This document shows positions 1-8,609 of a stretch of DNA of 64,000 nucleotides, piece by piece; within the stretch, counting starts at the first letter, position 1; each line of letters opens with the position of its first letter. Position numbers and translations under genes: made by a program. Below the pieces are notes generated by a model that had not been told where the DNA came from, ran no database searches, and worked only from the letters and a program-made list of their open reading frames with translations. Origin of the DNA: a bacterium YEK0313 (GTDB lineage: Bacteria > Pseudomonadota > Alphaproteobacteria > Rhizobiales > Phreatobacteraceae); assembly GCA_000751295.2 (NCBI GenBank), contig CCMO02000002.1, positions 890,501-954,500 of the forward strand. The letters run 5' to 3'.

Positions 1-785
1 GGCCCGAGCCGGCCCTGCGCCACCTCGAAGCCGCGGCCGCGGCCGAGAATGAGGTTGTCCTTCGGCACCCGGACATTCTCGAAGCGGATATGCATGTGGC
101 CATGCGGGGCATCGTCATTGCCGAAGACCTGCATGGGACGCAGGATGGTGACGCCCTTGGTGCCGGCCGGCACCAGGATCTGGCTGTGGCGCTTGTGCTT
201 GTCAGCGTCCGGATCGGTCACGCACATGGTGATGTAGATCTTGCAGCGCGGATCGCCGGCGCCCGACGCCCACCATTTCTCGCCGTTCATCACCCATTCG
301 TCGCCGTCGAGCACCGCCGACAGCGAGATGTTGGTGGCATCGGACGAGGCCACCTGCGGCTCGGTCATCAGATAGGCCGAGCGGATCTCGCCGGCGAGCA
401 GCGGCTTCAGCCACTTCTCCTTCTGTGCCGGCGTGCCGTAGCGCTCGATCACCTCCATGTTGCCGGTATCGGGCGCCGAGCAGTTGAAGGTCTCGGCGGC
501 GAGGTGCGAGCGGCCCATCTCCTCGGCGAGATAGGCATATTCGACCGTGGTCAGGCCGTAGCCCTGGTCCGAGCCGGTGAGCCAGAAGTTCCAGAGCTTC
601 TTCTCCCGGGCCTTTGCCTTCAGCCCTTCGAGGATCTCGATCTGGCGCGGCGTCATGACGAAGCGGTCGCCAGCCTTGCCGATTTCCGCCTCGTATTCAT
701 GCTCCAGCGGAACGACCTCGTCGCGGATCATGGCGCGGACCTGGTCGACGAGCGGCTTCACGCGATCGGACATTCCGAGGAACAT
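1..785 (-). CDS. acyl-CoA dehydrogenase, 3' part cut by window edge
   Basis: FAD-dependent dehydrogenase that makes the 2,3-double bond in an acyl-CoA, the first step of a beta-oxidation round. About 261 N-terminal residues are visible. They cover the helical N-domain and much of the middle beta-domain, with TEPQVASSDATN near 141-152 and GEKWW near 168-172, as in ACAD10/11-type enzymes. The C-terminal domain with the catalytic base lies outside the window. The ATG is preceded by GGAG about 6 nt upstream. The gene follows livF by 45 nt on the same strand, so it probably ends or continues the transport and beta-oxidation transcript. Family is clear; acyl substrate is unknown. Confidence 0.9.
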   Translation of the reverse strand, partial: MFLGMSDRVKPLVDQVRAMIRDEVVPLEHEYEAEIGKAGDRFVMTPRQIEILEGLKAKAREKKLWNFWLTGSDQGYGLTTVEYAYLAEEMGRSHLAAETFNCSAPDTGNMEVIERYGTPAQKEKWLKPLLAGEIRSAYLMTEPQVASSDATNISLSAVLDGDEWVMNGEKWWASGAGDPRCKIYITMCVTDPDADKHKRHSQILVPAGTKGVTILRPMQVFGNDDAPHGHMHIRFENVRVPKDNLILGRGRGFEVAQGRLG

Positions 786-830
786 GGCTTTCTCCTTCAC
801 CTTCTCTGTTCAATACCTGACCGGGCGCGC

Positions 831-1526
831 TCAGACCTCGAGCCACTCCTTGCGGACGGCCTCGCTGGCCTTGAGGTCGGCGGGCGTGCCTTCGAAGACG
901 ATCTGCCCGTGGCCCATGACATAGACGCGATGGGAAATGTCGAGCGCGATCGACAGTTTCTGCTCGACCAGCAGGATGGCGACGCCGCGCCGGGCGATCT
1001 CGACGATCAGCTCGCCGACCTGGCGGACGATGAGCGGGGCGAGGCCCTCGGTCGGCTCGTCGATCATGACGAGGTCGGGATCGCCCATCATGGTCCGGCA
1101 CATGGTGAGCATCTGCTTCTCGCCGCCGGACAGGACGCCCGCCGGCGCATCGGCGCGCGCGGCGAGATTGGGGAACATGTCGAGCGAGCCCTGGATGGTC
1201 CAGCGCCCCTCGGCCTTCGGATCCTTCATGCCGAGCATCAGGTTCTGCCGGACGGTGAGATCCGGGAAGATGTCGCGATGCTCGGGCACGTAGCCGATGC
1301 CGAGGCGGGCGATGCGATAGCTCGGCAGGCCGGCGATCTCCTGGCCCTTGAAGCGGATCGAGCCACGCGGCGCGACCTCGCCCATGATCGCCTTGACGGT
1401 GGTGGAACGGCCGACGCCGTTGCGGCCGAGCAGGCTGACCACCTCGCCGGCGCCGATGGCCAGGTCGACGCCCTGCAGGATGTGGCTCTTGCCGTAGAAG
1501 GCGTGAAGGCGGGAGACCTCGAGCAT
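831..1526 (-). CDS. livF: branched-chain-type ABC transporter ATPase LivF
   Basis: Second ATP-binding subunit of an HAAT/Liv-type importer, powering uptake through LivHM at the inner membrane. The protein is 231 aa, normal for LivF. Walker A lies at 34-42, but its lysine is replaced: the loop reads GRNGVGRST with Arg40. The ABC signature LSGGEKQ (132-138) and Walker B LVMIDEP (152-158) are intact. Its ATG overlaps the livG stop by one base (TGATG), indicating translational coupling. Arg variants occur in some LivF-like proteins as far as I recall, so this is probably a subfamily trait rather than decay. The setting among beta-oxidation genes suggests an organic acid or amide substrate rather than leucine. 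Confidence 0.93.
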   Translation of the reverse strand: MLEVSRLHAFYGKSHILQGVDLAIGAGEVVSLLGRNGVGRSTTVKAIMGEVAPRGSIRFKGQEIAGLPSYRIARLGIGYVPEHRDIFPDLTVRQNLMLGMKDPKAEGRWTIQGSLDMFPNLAARADAPAGVLSGGEKQMLTMCRTMMGDPDLVMIDEPTEGLAPLIVRQVGELIVEIARRGVAILLVEQKLSIALDISHRVYVMGHGQIVFEGTPADLKASEAVRKEWLEV

Positions 1527-2332
1527 CAGGCCGCCTCCTCGCCGAGATAGGCTTCCTTGACGCGCTTGTCGGCACGGATCTCCGCCGGCGTGCCGGAAGC
1601 GATGATCTGGCCGTAGACGAGCACGGAGATGCGGTCGGCGAGACCGAAGACCACGCTCATGTCGTGTTCGACGATGAGTAGCGTCCGCCCCTCCGTCACC
1701 TTGCGGATCAGCGCCACGGCCCGCTCGGTCTCATGGGCGCTCATGCCGGCGGTCGGCTCGTCGAGCAGGATGACCTTGGCGCCTCCGGCAATGGTGACGC
1801 CGATCTCCAGCGCACGCTGGTCGGCATAGGACAGGAGGCCGGCCGGCGAATTGCGCACGCCGGCGAGGCCGATCAGCCCGAGGATCTCCTCGGCGCGCTC
1901 GTTGACGTCGCGCATGCCGCCGATCGCGCGCCAGAAGACGTAGCGATGGCCGAGCGCCCAGAGCGTCGCGCAGCGGATGTTCTCGTAGACGCTCATATTG
2001 TGGAAGATGTTGGTGACCTGGAACGAGCGCGACAGGCCACGCCGGTTGATCTGATAGGCCGGTGCGCCGGCCACCGGCGCCCCGTCGATCAGGATCTCGC
2101 CCGAGCTCGGCGGAAAGGCGCCCGAGATCAGGTTGAACAGCGTCGACTTGCCGGCGCCGTTCGGGCCGATCACGGCATGACGCTCGCCGCTCGCGACCTC
2201 CAGATCGACCGAGCGGATGATCTCCGCCGCGCCGAACCGCTTCACCACCTTGCGCAGCGACAGGACGCTGTTCGCCGGGGCGTTCATGGCTGTGCCCGTC
2301 ATGGTCGCTCCGGTCGTGCTTGCTCCGGTCAT
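1526..2332 (-). CDS. livG: branched-chain-type ABC transporter ATPase LivG
   Basis: First ATP-binding subunit of the Liv-type importer, 268 aa. Walker A GPNGAGKST is at about 56-64 and Walker B VILLDEP at 187-193. The signature is LSYADQ at 167-172, the divergent LivG form rather than LSGGQ. The start at 2332 is chosen because AAGGAGGT lies 6 nt upstream and the ATG overlaps the livM stop (ATGA). Later in-frame ATGs (2302, 2287) lack a ribosome binding site. The first ~20 residues are a Thr/Ala-rich extension absent from most LivG proteins and possibly dispensable. It pairs with LivF as an ATPase heterodimer. Confidence 0.93.
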   Translation of the reverse strand: MTGASTTGATMTGTAMNAPANSVLSLRKVVKRFGAAEIIRSVDLEVASGERHAVIGPNGAGKSTLFNLISGAFPPSSGEILIDGAPVAGAPAYQINRRGLSRSFQVTNIFHNMSVYENIRCATLWALGHRYVFWRAIGGMRDVNERAEEILGLIGLAGVRNSPAGLLSYADQRALEIGVTIAGGAKVILLDEPTAGMSAHETERAVALIRKVTEGRTLLIVEHDMSVVFGLADRISVLVYGQIIASGTPAEIRADKRVKEAYLGEEAA

Positions 2333-3579
2333 GGCGCCACCTCCTTCAGGCGCAGCGCCGCGCCGAGCGAGCCGCGCCGGCGCCAGCGCACCGCGACCGT
2401 CACGATGGCGAGGCCGAGGACGAGAAGCGCGATCGCCACGATCCAGCTCGCCACCGCCTCGTGCGGGAAGCTGAGGCCGAAGGCATTCAGCACGCGGCCG
2501 TCCTCGCGCAGGCGATAGGCCATTTCGATGATCATCACGGTGCCGCCGAAGGCGACCACCGCGCCCGCCGCGCCGAGCAGCCAGCCCGGCAGCTTTTCGC
2601 CGAGCTCGCCGCGCCTGACGGCACCGATGATCTGCGCCACCATGCCGCCGATGCCATAGGGCGCGAACATCACGACCACCACGAACAGGAGGCCGAGATA
2701 GAGCTGCCAGACCTTGGTGAAGTCGGACAGCATGGACTGCATGAACGAGATCAGCACCGCGCCGATGATCGGCCCGTAGAACACGGCCATGCCGCCGATA
2801 TAGGTCATCAGCAGCACCGCGCCGGAATTGAGCGCGCCGAGCTTTTCCGGCGTGATGATCTCGAAATTGACCGCCGACAGCGAGCCGGCGAGACCGGCAA
2901 AGCCGCCCGAGATCAGGAAGACCAGATAGCGCACGCGCTGCGGGTCGTAGCCGATGAAGGCGACGCGGTCGGGATTGTCGCGCACGGCGTTGGCGAGACG
3001 CCCGAGCGGCGTGCGGGTGAAGGCCCACATGGCGAAGGACGCCGCGAACACCCAGAAGGCGATGAAATAATAGACGTTGATCTGCGGACCGAGCGAGAAG
3101 CCCAGCGGTTCCGGGCCCGCCGAGCGGTCGCCGGAAATGCCTTCCTCGCCGCCGAAGATCGAAACGAACATCAGGCCCGAGGCGGCGATCAGCTCGCCGA
3201 CGCCGAGCGAGATCATGGCGAACGGCGTGCCGGAGCGGCGGCAGGAGAACCAGCCGATGACGGCGCCCGCCGCCATGCCGGCGGCGAAGCCGACCAGCGG
3301 CAGCAGGGCCACGGGAATGCCGAGGCGCTGCGACTTGATCGCGGCCATCAGGTGGATGGCGGCATAGCCGCCCAGCCCGAAATAGACGGCATGGCCGAAG
3401 GAGAGCATGCCGGACTGGCCGAGCAGCATGTTGTAGGCGAGCGCGAAGACGATCCACACCCCCATGATGTTCATGAGGGTGAGCGAGGTGCGCGAAGGGA
3501 AGATGTTCGGCAGGACGATCAGCAGCACGGCGAAGCCGAGCCAGACCGCGGCGGTCTTGAGGGTCGAGGATCCGGTCAT
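2329..3579 (-). CDS. livM: branched-chain-type ABC permease LivM
   Basis: Membrane permease subunit of the Liv-type importer, 416 aa. It has many hydrophobic helices and the family motif near NMLLGQSGMLSFGHAVYFGLG (about residues 49-69), followed by SGDRS and an extended C-terminal region ending in an Arg-rich cytosolic segment. Its ATG overlaps the livH stop by four bases and its stop overlaps the livG start by four bases, so H, M, G and F are tightly coupled. It is longer than the ~300-350 aa LivM average because of extra C-terminal helices. The transported solute is not deducible from the permease itself. Confidence 0.92.
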   Translation of the reverse strand: MTGSSTLKTAAVWLGFAVLLIVLPNIFPSRTSLTLMNIMGVWIVFALAYNMLLGQSGMLSFGHAVYFGLGGYAAIHLMAAIKSQRLGIPVALLPLVGFAAGMAAGAVIGWFSCRRSGTPFAMISLGVGELIAASGLMFVSIFGGEEGISGDRSAGPEPLGFSLGPQINVYYFIAFWVFAASFAMWAFTRTPLGRLANAVRDNPDRVAFIGYDPQRVRYLVFLISGGFAGLAGSLSAVNFEIITPEKLGALNSGAVLLMTYIGGMAVFYGPIIGAVLISFMQSMLSDFTKVWQLYLGLLFVVVVMFAPYGIGGMVAQIIGAVRRGELGEKLPGWLLGAAGAVVAFGGTVMIIEMAYRLREDGRVLNAFGLSFPHEAVASWIVAIALLVLGLAIVTVAVRWRRRGSLGAALRLKEVAP

Positions 3580-4514
3580 GTCTCGCGAGCTCCCATCAGG
3601 CCGCGCGGCCGGAAGATCAACACCAGGACGAGGATGAGGAAGGGCAGCATCGGCGCGACCTGCGACAGCGTGATGCGGCCGAGGTCGGAGCGGTTGGAGA
3701 CCATGACGCCGAACCTGGCGAGCAGGTCGGAGAGCGAGGCATCGACCGCCACCGCGAAGGTCTGGATGAGGCCGATGAGCAGCGAGGCGACGAAGGCGCC
3801 GCCGAGCGAACCCATGCCGCCGACCACGACGACGACGAAGACGATCGGCCCGAGCGTCAGGGCCATGGCCGGATCGGTGACGAGCAGGGCACCGCCGATG
3901 ACGCCGGCAAGGCCGGCCATGGCGCAGCCGACGGCGAACACGCCCATGAAGACCAGCGGCACGTTGTGGCCGAGATGGCCGACCATGTGCGGGTTGGAGA
4001 GCGAGGCCTGCACGATGAGGCCGACGCGCGTGCGCTTCAGCAGCATCCAGAGCGCCACGAACATGGCGATGGCCACCACCATCATGAAGATGCGGAAGGC
4101 CGGATACTGCGTGCCCCAGAGCGTGAACAGCGGCTGCTGAAGGATCGGCGGCGGCGTGTAGGGCAAGGGGTTCTTGCCCCAGATCAGCTTGACGATCTCC
4201 TCGATCAGATAGGCGATGCCGAAAGTGAACAGGAGCTCGGCGACGTGGCCGTTGCGGTGCACGTGGCGCAGGCCGAAGCGTTCGACGAGCGCGCCGATGA
4301 GGCCGACCAGCAGCGGCGCGAGAAGGAGCGCGATCCAGAAGCCGGTCTGGGCCCCGACGGTGTAGGCGAAATAGGCACCCAGCATGTAGAAGCTGGCATG
4401 GGCGAAATTGAGCACGCCCATCATCGAAAAGATCAGCGTCAGCCCGCTCGCGAGCATGAACAGCAACAAACCGTAGAGCACGCCATTCAGCGTGGAGAAG
4501 ACGATCGTCTCCAT
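3576..4514 (-). CDS. livH: branched-chain-type ABC permease LivH
   Basis: Membrane permease partner of LivM, 312 aa, of typical length. It begins with a hydrophobic helix and carries the LivH motif GLTLIFSMMGVLNFAHAS at about 24-41. A second conserved block GGMGSLGGAF lies in the C-terminal half. LivH-LivM dimers form the translocation path for a periplasmically captured solute. It lies 73 nt downstream of the binding-protein gene and its stop overlaps livM. The order binding protein, H, M, G, F is the standard Liv arrangement. Confidence 0.93.
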   Translation of the reverse strand: METIVFSTLNGVLYGLLLFMLASGLTLIFSMMGVLNFAHASFYMLGAYFAYTVGAQTGFWIALLLAPLLVGLIGALVERFGLRHVHRNGHVAELLFTFGIAYLIEEIVKLIWGKNPLPYTPPPILQQPLFTLWGTQYPAFRIFMMVVAIAMFVALWMLLKRTRVGLIVQASLSNPHMVGHLGHNVPLVFMGVFAVGCAMAGLAGVIGGALLVTDPAMALTLGPIVFVVVVVGGMGSLGGAFVASLLIGLIQTFAVAVDASLSDLLARFGVMVSNRSDLGRITLSQVAPMLPFLILVLVLIFRPRGLMGARET

Positions 4515-4587
4515 GCGTATCAGCCTCCGGAGCCGGACAGGACGGGGGCACGGCGGACCGGAGGACCGGCCCGCCGCGACGTTCCGA

Positions 4588-5835
4588 TCAGGCGCCCGGA
4601 CGGCGCATCTGGCAGGTCGTCGGCATGGAGGTCGCCTGCCCCTCGATCTTGACGTCGGTCTTGAAGCCGAAGCCGGTATTGTCGATGTCGAACCTCACAT
4701 TGTCCGAGAGGGTCGAGATGAACAGCGGCTGGATCAGCTGGTGGTTGTCCTTGCGCATCTGGGCGCGGCCGGTCTCGATCGGGATGTCCATGCCTTCCAG
4801 CGCCAGGGCCACCTCGCGCGGCTCGGCCGACTTGGTGTCGTTCATCGCCTTGGCCAGCATGTCGAACATCACCTTCACCCGATAGTAGTAGTAGTCGAGG
4901 TTGCGGTGCTTGGCCTTGAACGAGCGGACGATGTCGTCCATCCCGATATCGGGAATGTTCGAGTGCCATTCGGTGACCTGGCGGACGAGGCCGACGCCAC
5001 CGCGGCCGATGCCGGCGGCCGCGCCGAGGCCGCCGCCGTAATAGGTGAAATAGGGCACGTTGAAGCCGGCATCCGACGAGGCCTTGATCAGCAGCTGCAT
5101 GTCGTTGCCCCAATTGCCGGTGATCACGGCCTGGGCGCCCGCCGAGCGGATCTTGGTGATGTAGGGCGAGAAGTCGCGGACGCGCGCCAGCGGGTGCAGC
5201 TCGTTGCCGACGATCTGGATGTCGGGCCGCTTGGCCGCCAGCATCTTCACGGCGCTCTCGGCCAGCGCCTTGCCGAAGGAATAGTCCTGGCCAATGATGT
5301 AGATGCGCTTCAGGTCCGGCTGGCCTTTGATGTAGTCGGTCAGCGCCGACATCTTCATGTCGGAATCGGCATCGAAGCGGAAATGCCAGAACGAGCACTT
5401 GTCGTTGGTGAAGATCGGCTCGACCGCAGCATAGTTCAGATACATCACGGACTGGCGCGGATTGCGCGCATTGTGCTTCTCGATCGCATCGATCAGCGCC
5501 GAAGCCACCGACGAGCCGTTGCCCTGGGACACGAAGCGGATGCCCTGGTCGATCGCCTTCTCGAGCTGGACGATCGCTTCCTGCGGATTGAGCTTGTTGT
5601 CGAAGCCGACGACTTCGAGCTTGCGCCCGCCGGCCACCCCGCCGGCCGCGTTGATCCTTTCGGCCTCGAACTCGAACTGCTTCAGCCCACCGTCGCCGAC
5701 CGGCGCCATGAAGCCCGACAGCGGATCGATGAAGGCGATGCGCACCGGACCGGACTGAGCCGAGGCCGGCAGGCTCGACAGAGCTGCGGCGGCAAGGCCC
5801 GAACCGACGACCTGGCGGCGGGTGAAGTGAGACAT
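4588..5835 (-). CDS. ABC transporter substrate-binding protein (Liv/HAAT type)
   Basis: Periplasmic binding protein (type 1 fold, PF13458-like) that captures the solute for LivHMGF; 415 aa. The N-terminus FTRRQVVGSG followed by an Ala-rich stretch and ASAQS resembles a twin-arginine signal peptide, cut near residue 27. The mature protein starts PVRIAFIDPLSG, characteristic of this family. The ATG at 5835 has GGAGG 5 nt upstream. An in-frame ATG four codons earlier overlaps that ribosome binding site and is less likely. About 150 nt separate it from the thiolase gene upstream, so it may have its own promoter or be read from the catabolic operon. Confidence 0.92.
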   Translation of the reverse strand: MSHFTRRQVVGSGLAAAALSSLPASAQSGPVRIAFIDPLSGFMAPVGDGGLKQFEFEAERINAAGGVAGGRKLEVVGFDNKLNPQEAIVQLEKAIDQGIRFVSQGNGSSVASALIDAIEKHNARNPRQSVMYLNYAAVEPIFTNDKCSFWHFRFDADSDMKMSALTDYIKGQPDLKRIYIIGQDYSFGKALAESAVKMLAAKRPDIQIVGNELHPLARVRDFSPYITKIRSAGAQAVITGNWGNDMQLLIKASSDAGFNVPYFTYYGGGLGAAAGIGRGGVGLVRQVTEWHSNIPDIGMDDIVRSFKAKHRNLDYYYYRVKVMFDMLAKAMNDTKSAEPREVALALEGMDIPIETGRAQMRKDNHQLIQPLFISTLSDNVRFDIDNTGFGFKTDVKIEGQATSMPTTCQMRRPGA

Positions 5836-5984
5836 GTTTTCCTCCATTGGCGCGGCGACCAGGCCGCGGTCGGCGGCACGGCGCCGCCCGGTTTCCTCTG
5901 AACGTCAAGGCCGCTTGCTGCGGCTCTTCGCGGTTGAGCGGAAGGCGGCCTCAGGCGGCCACCTTCCCTTTCCAGTCAATCAGG

Positions 5985-7175
5985 TCAGGCGACCTCGAAC
6001 AACCCTGCGGCCCCCATGCCGCCACCGATGCACATGGTCACAACCACGTGCTTGGCACCGCGCCGCTTGCCCTCGATGAGGGCATGGCCGACGAGGCGGG
6101 CGCCCGACACGCCATAGGGGTGGCCGACCGCGATGGCGCCACCGTCGACGTTCAGCCGGTCGTTCGGAATGCCGAGCTTGTCGCGGCAATAGAGGACCTG
6201 CACGGCGAAGGCCTCGTTGAGCTCCCAGAGGTCGATATCCTCGACCTTCAGGCCGGCGCGCTTCAGGAGCTTCGGCACCGCGAAGACCGGGCCGATGCCC
6301 ATCTCGTCGGGCTCGCAGCCGGCGACCGCAAAGCCCTTGAAGATGCCGAGCGGCGCAAGGCCGCGCTGCTCGGCGAGCTTGCCGTCCATGACGATCGCCA
6401 TGGAGGCGCCGTCGGAGAACTGGCTGGCGTTGCCGGCGGCGATCACCCCGCCCTCGATGGCCGGGCGGATCTTGGCGACGCCCTCATAGGTGGTGTCGGC
6501 GCGGATGCCCTCGTCCTCGGTCAGCGTCACCTCCTGCTGCCAGGTGCGCACGACCTCCTTCTTCTCGTTCATCTCCGTCATGGTCATGGAGGTGGTGAAC
6601 GGCACGATCTCGTCGTCGAACTTGCGACCCTGACGGGCGGCCGCGGCGCGGCGCTGGCTCTCGACGCCGTATTCGTCCTGAAGCTGGCGCGAGATGTTGT
6701 AGCGCTTGGCCACCGTCTCGGCGGTCTGCAGCATCGGCCAGTAGATTTCCGGCTTATGCTGCTTCAGCCAGGGATCGATCAGGTTCGACCTGTTGGCCTG
6801 GTTCTGCACCAGCGAGATCGACTCGACGCCGCCGGCGGCGAAGATGTCGCCTTCGCCGGCGATGATCCGCTGGGCGGCGGTAGCGATCGTCTGCAGGCCA
6901 GACGAGCAGAAGCGGTTCACCGTGAGGCCGGAGACGCTGACCGGGCAGCCGGCCGAGATCGCGATCTGGCGGGCGATGTTGGAGCCGGTCGCGCCTTCCG
7001 GATTGGCGCAGCCGACGATGACGTCCTCGACCTCGCCCGGATCGATCTTGGCGCGCTGGATGGCATGCTTGGTGGCGTGCCCGCCCATGGCCGCGCCATG
7101 GGTGTTGTTGAGCGCGCCCTTCCAGGACTTGGCAAGGCCCGTGCGGGCGGTGGAGACGATGACGGCTTCACGCAT
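5985..7175 (-). CDS. acetyl-CoA acyltransferase (thiolase)
   Basis: Thiolase, cleaving a 3-oxoacyl-CoA with CoA to acetyl-CoA (or propionyl-CoA) and a shortened acyl-CoA, the last step of beta-oxidation. It is 396 aa, full length. The nucleophile is Cys90 in NRFCSSGLQT, with NEAF, GHP (His352) and the second cysteine in CIGGGMGAAG (Cys382). The start is supported by GAGGAGAG upstream. It lies 26 nt after the SDR gene. Together with the two acyl-CoA dehydrogenases, MaoC hydratase and SDR it completes a beta-oxidation cycle encoded in one run. It is degradative rather than biosynthetic by context. Confidence 0.93.
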   Translation of the reverse strand: MREAVIVSTARTGLAKSWKGALNNTHGAAMGGHATKHAIQRAKIDPGEVEDVIVGCANPEGATGSNIARQIAISAGCPVSVSGLTVNRFCSSGLQTIATAAQRIIAGEGDIFAAGGVESISLVQNQANRSNLIDPWLKQHKPEIYWPMLQTAETVAKRYNISRQLQDEYGVESQRRAAAARQGRKFDDEIVPFTTSMTMTEMNEKKEVVRTWQQEVTLTEDEGIRADTTYEGVAKIRPAIEGGVIAAGNASQFSDGASMAIVMDGKLAEQRGLAPLGIFKGFAVAGCEPDEMGIGPVFAVPKLLKRAGLKVEDIDLWELNEAFAVQVLYCRDKLGIPNDRLNVDGGAIAVGHPYGVSGARLVGHALIEGKRRGAKHVVVTMCIGGGMGAAGLFEVA

Positions 7176-7201
7176 GGCTCTCTCCTCGTGTCGGGTCGCA
7201 A

Positions 7202-8131
7202 TCAGCCGCGCGGCGGCAGGGTGATGCCCTTGGCCGCGGCGGCTTTCATCGCGAATTTGGTGGTCTGCTCGAAGGCGCCCTGCAGCGCTTTCTGGCCGGA
7301 CGCGTCCGAGATGTCCTCGAAGCGGGCGGCGATGGTTTCGGGCGTCCGCTCGGCCTCGTCGAGATAGATGCCGTCGGTCTCGTAGATCATGGTGCGGGCA
7401 TAGGCGCCCGCGCCGGCGCACAGGATGACCCGCGACGGCGCCTTCTCGCTGACCAGGAACAGGACGCCGGGCGTGATCGATTCCGGGGTCAGCAGGGCGA
7501 GCGCCTCCTTCGACATCAGGTCTTCGGTCATGCGCGTCGCGGCGGTCGGCGCCAGCGTGTTGACGCGGATGTCGTTCTTGGCGCCTTCCAGGTGCAGCAC
7601 GTTCATCAGGCCGACCATGGCGGCCTTGGCGGCGCCGTAGTTGGACTGGCCGAAATTGCCGTAGAGGCCCGACGAGGACGAGGTGAAGACGATGCGGCCA
7701 TAGTTCTGGTTGCGCATGATCTCCCACACCGCCTTGGTGCAGTTGACCGTGCCCATCAGGTGCACCGCGACCACCGCCTCGAAATCGGCGAGCTCCATCT
7801 TCACGAAGGTCTTGTCGCGCAGGATGCCGGCATTGTTGACGAGAATGTCGATGCGGCCCCACTTGGCCATAGTCTTGGCCACCATGTCCTGGACCTGCAC
7901 GGGATCGGCGACATTGGCGCCGTGGGCGATCGCCTCGCCGCCGGCGGCGACGATCTCGGCCACCACCTTGTCGGCGGCTTCCGACGAGCCGCCGGTGCCG
8001 TCACGGGCGCCGCCGAAATCGACGACGACCACCTTGGCGCCGCGCGCGGCAAGGCCGAGTGCATGGGAACGGCCGAGGCCGTTGCCGGCCCCGGTGACGA
8101 TGGCGACGCGCCCGTCGAAACGAATGGTCAT
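7202..8131 (-). CDS. SDR oxidoreductase, MFE-2/17beta-HSD4-like 3-hydroxyacyl-CoA dehydrogenase
   Basis: Short-chain dehydrogenase, 309 aa, resembling the dehydrogenase domain of peroxisomal multifunctional enzyme type 2. It shows TGAGNGLG (13-20), NNAG (99-102) and the catalytic Tyr165/Lys169 in SNYGAAK. A C-terminal extension beyond ~250 aa is shared with MFE-2 relatives. The likely role is NAD-dependent oxidation of 3-hydroxyacyl-CoA to 3-oxoacyl-CoA, supplying the thiolase gene just downstream. The MaoC hydratase gene ends 11 nt upstream, so hydratase and dehydrogenase, fused in eukaryotic MFE-2, are adjacent separate genes here. Confidence 0.88.
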   Translation of the reverse strand: MTIRFDGRVAIVTGAGNGLGRSHALGLAARGAKVVVVDFGGARDGTGGSSEAADKVVAEIVAAGGEAIAHGANVADPVQVQDMVAKTMAKWGRIDILVNNAGILRDKTFVKMELADFEAVVAVHLMGTVNCTKAVWEIMRNQNYGRIVFTSSSSGLYGNFGQSNYGAAKAAMVGLMNVLHLEGAKNDIRVNTLAPTAATRMTEDLMSKEALALLTPESITPGVLFLVSEKAPSRVILCAGAGAYARTMIYETDGIYLDEAERTPETIAARFEDISDASGQKALQGAFEQTTKFAMKAAAAKGITLPPRG

Positions 8132-8142
8132 TGTTCAGATCC

Positions 8143-8604
8143 TCATGCCAGATAGGTGAGCGTGACCCAGTCGGCGACGACCGCCGGCTTGTCGCTGCCG
8201 TCGACCTCCACGGTCACGCCATAGGTCAGCTGATGCTGCTTGGGGTTCTTCGATTCCAGCGCCTTCAGGGTGAAGCGGCCGCGCACCCGCGCGCCGGAGC
8301 GGACCGGCGAGACCATGCGCAGCTTGTCGAAGCCGTAATTGACGCCCATGGCGCGGCCGGCGATCTCCGGCAGCGCGTCGATGGCGAAGGCCGAGAACAT
8401 CGAGACGGTCAGGAAGCCGTGCGCGATGGTGCCGCCGAACGGCGTCTGCTTGGCCTTGACCGGATCGATATGGATGAACTGGTGGTCGAGGGTGATGTCG
8501 GCGAAGGCATCGATGGTGCCCTGGCTGATCTCGAACCATTTGGAGACGCCGATCTCCTGGCCGATCTGGCCCTTCAGGTCATCGATGGTCACGTGCTTGG
8601 CCAT
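8143..8604 (-). CDS. MaoC-family enoyl-CoA hydratase
   Basis: Single hot-dog-domain hydratase, 153 aa, adding water to a trans-2-enoyl-CoA. The hydratase-2 motif is present: the catalytic Asp40 in FADITLDHQF with His45, and PFGGTIAHG at about 55-63. The ATG at 8604 is preferred because MAKHVTIDDL matches family N-termini and GGAGGAG lies a suitable distance upstream. A GTG three codons earlier is too close to that site. It is separated by 5 nt from the upstream SDR gene and 11 nt from the downstream SDR gene. It replaces the crotonase usually found in such cycles, as none is encoded nearby. Confidence 0.88.
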   Translation of the reverse strand: MAKHVTIDDLKGQIGQEIGVSKWFEISQGTIDAFADITLDHQFIHIDPVKAKQTPFGGTIAHGFLTVSMFSAFAIDALPEIAGRAMGVNYGFDKLRMVSPVRSGARVRGRFTLKALESKNPKQHQLTYGVTVEVDGSDKPAVVADWVTLTYLA

Positions 8605-8609
8605 GGTCG

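Noticed and set aside
90..1550. Long plus-strand open frame, like many others opposite real genes (for example 2320-4140 and 4492-5901)
   Set aside because: High GC leaves antisense frames open; their translations are low-complexity Arg/His/Asp-rich and match no family, while the opposite strand encodes clear domains.
2329..5835. Liv genes taken as a branched-chain amino acid importer
   Set aside because: The family name does not fix the ligand; position inside a beta-oxidation gene block favours another solute.
5836..5984. GGAAGG...CCTTCC hairpin after the thiolase gene as a terminator
   Set aside because: Arms are 6 bp with an interrupted centre and no T-tract; not strong enough to list.
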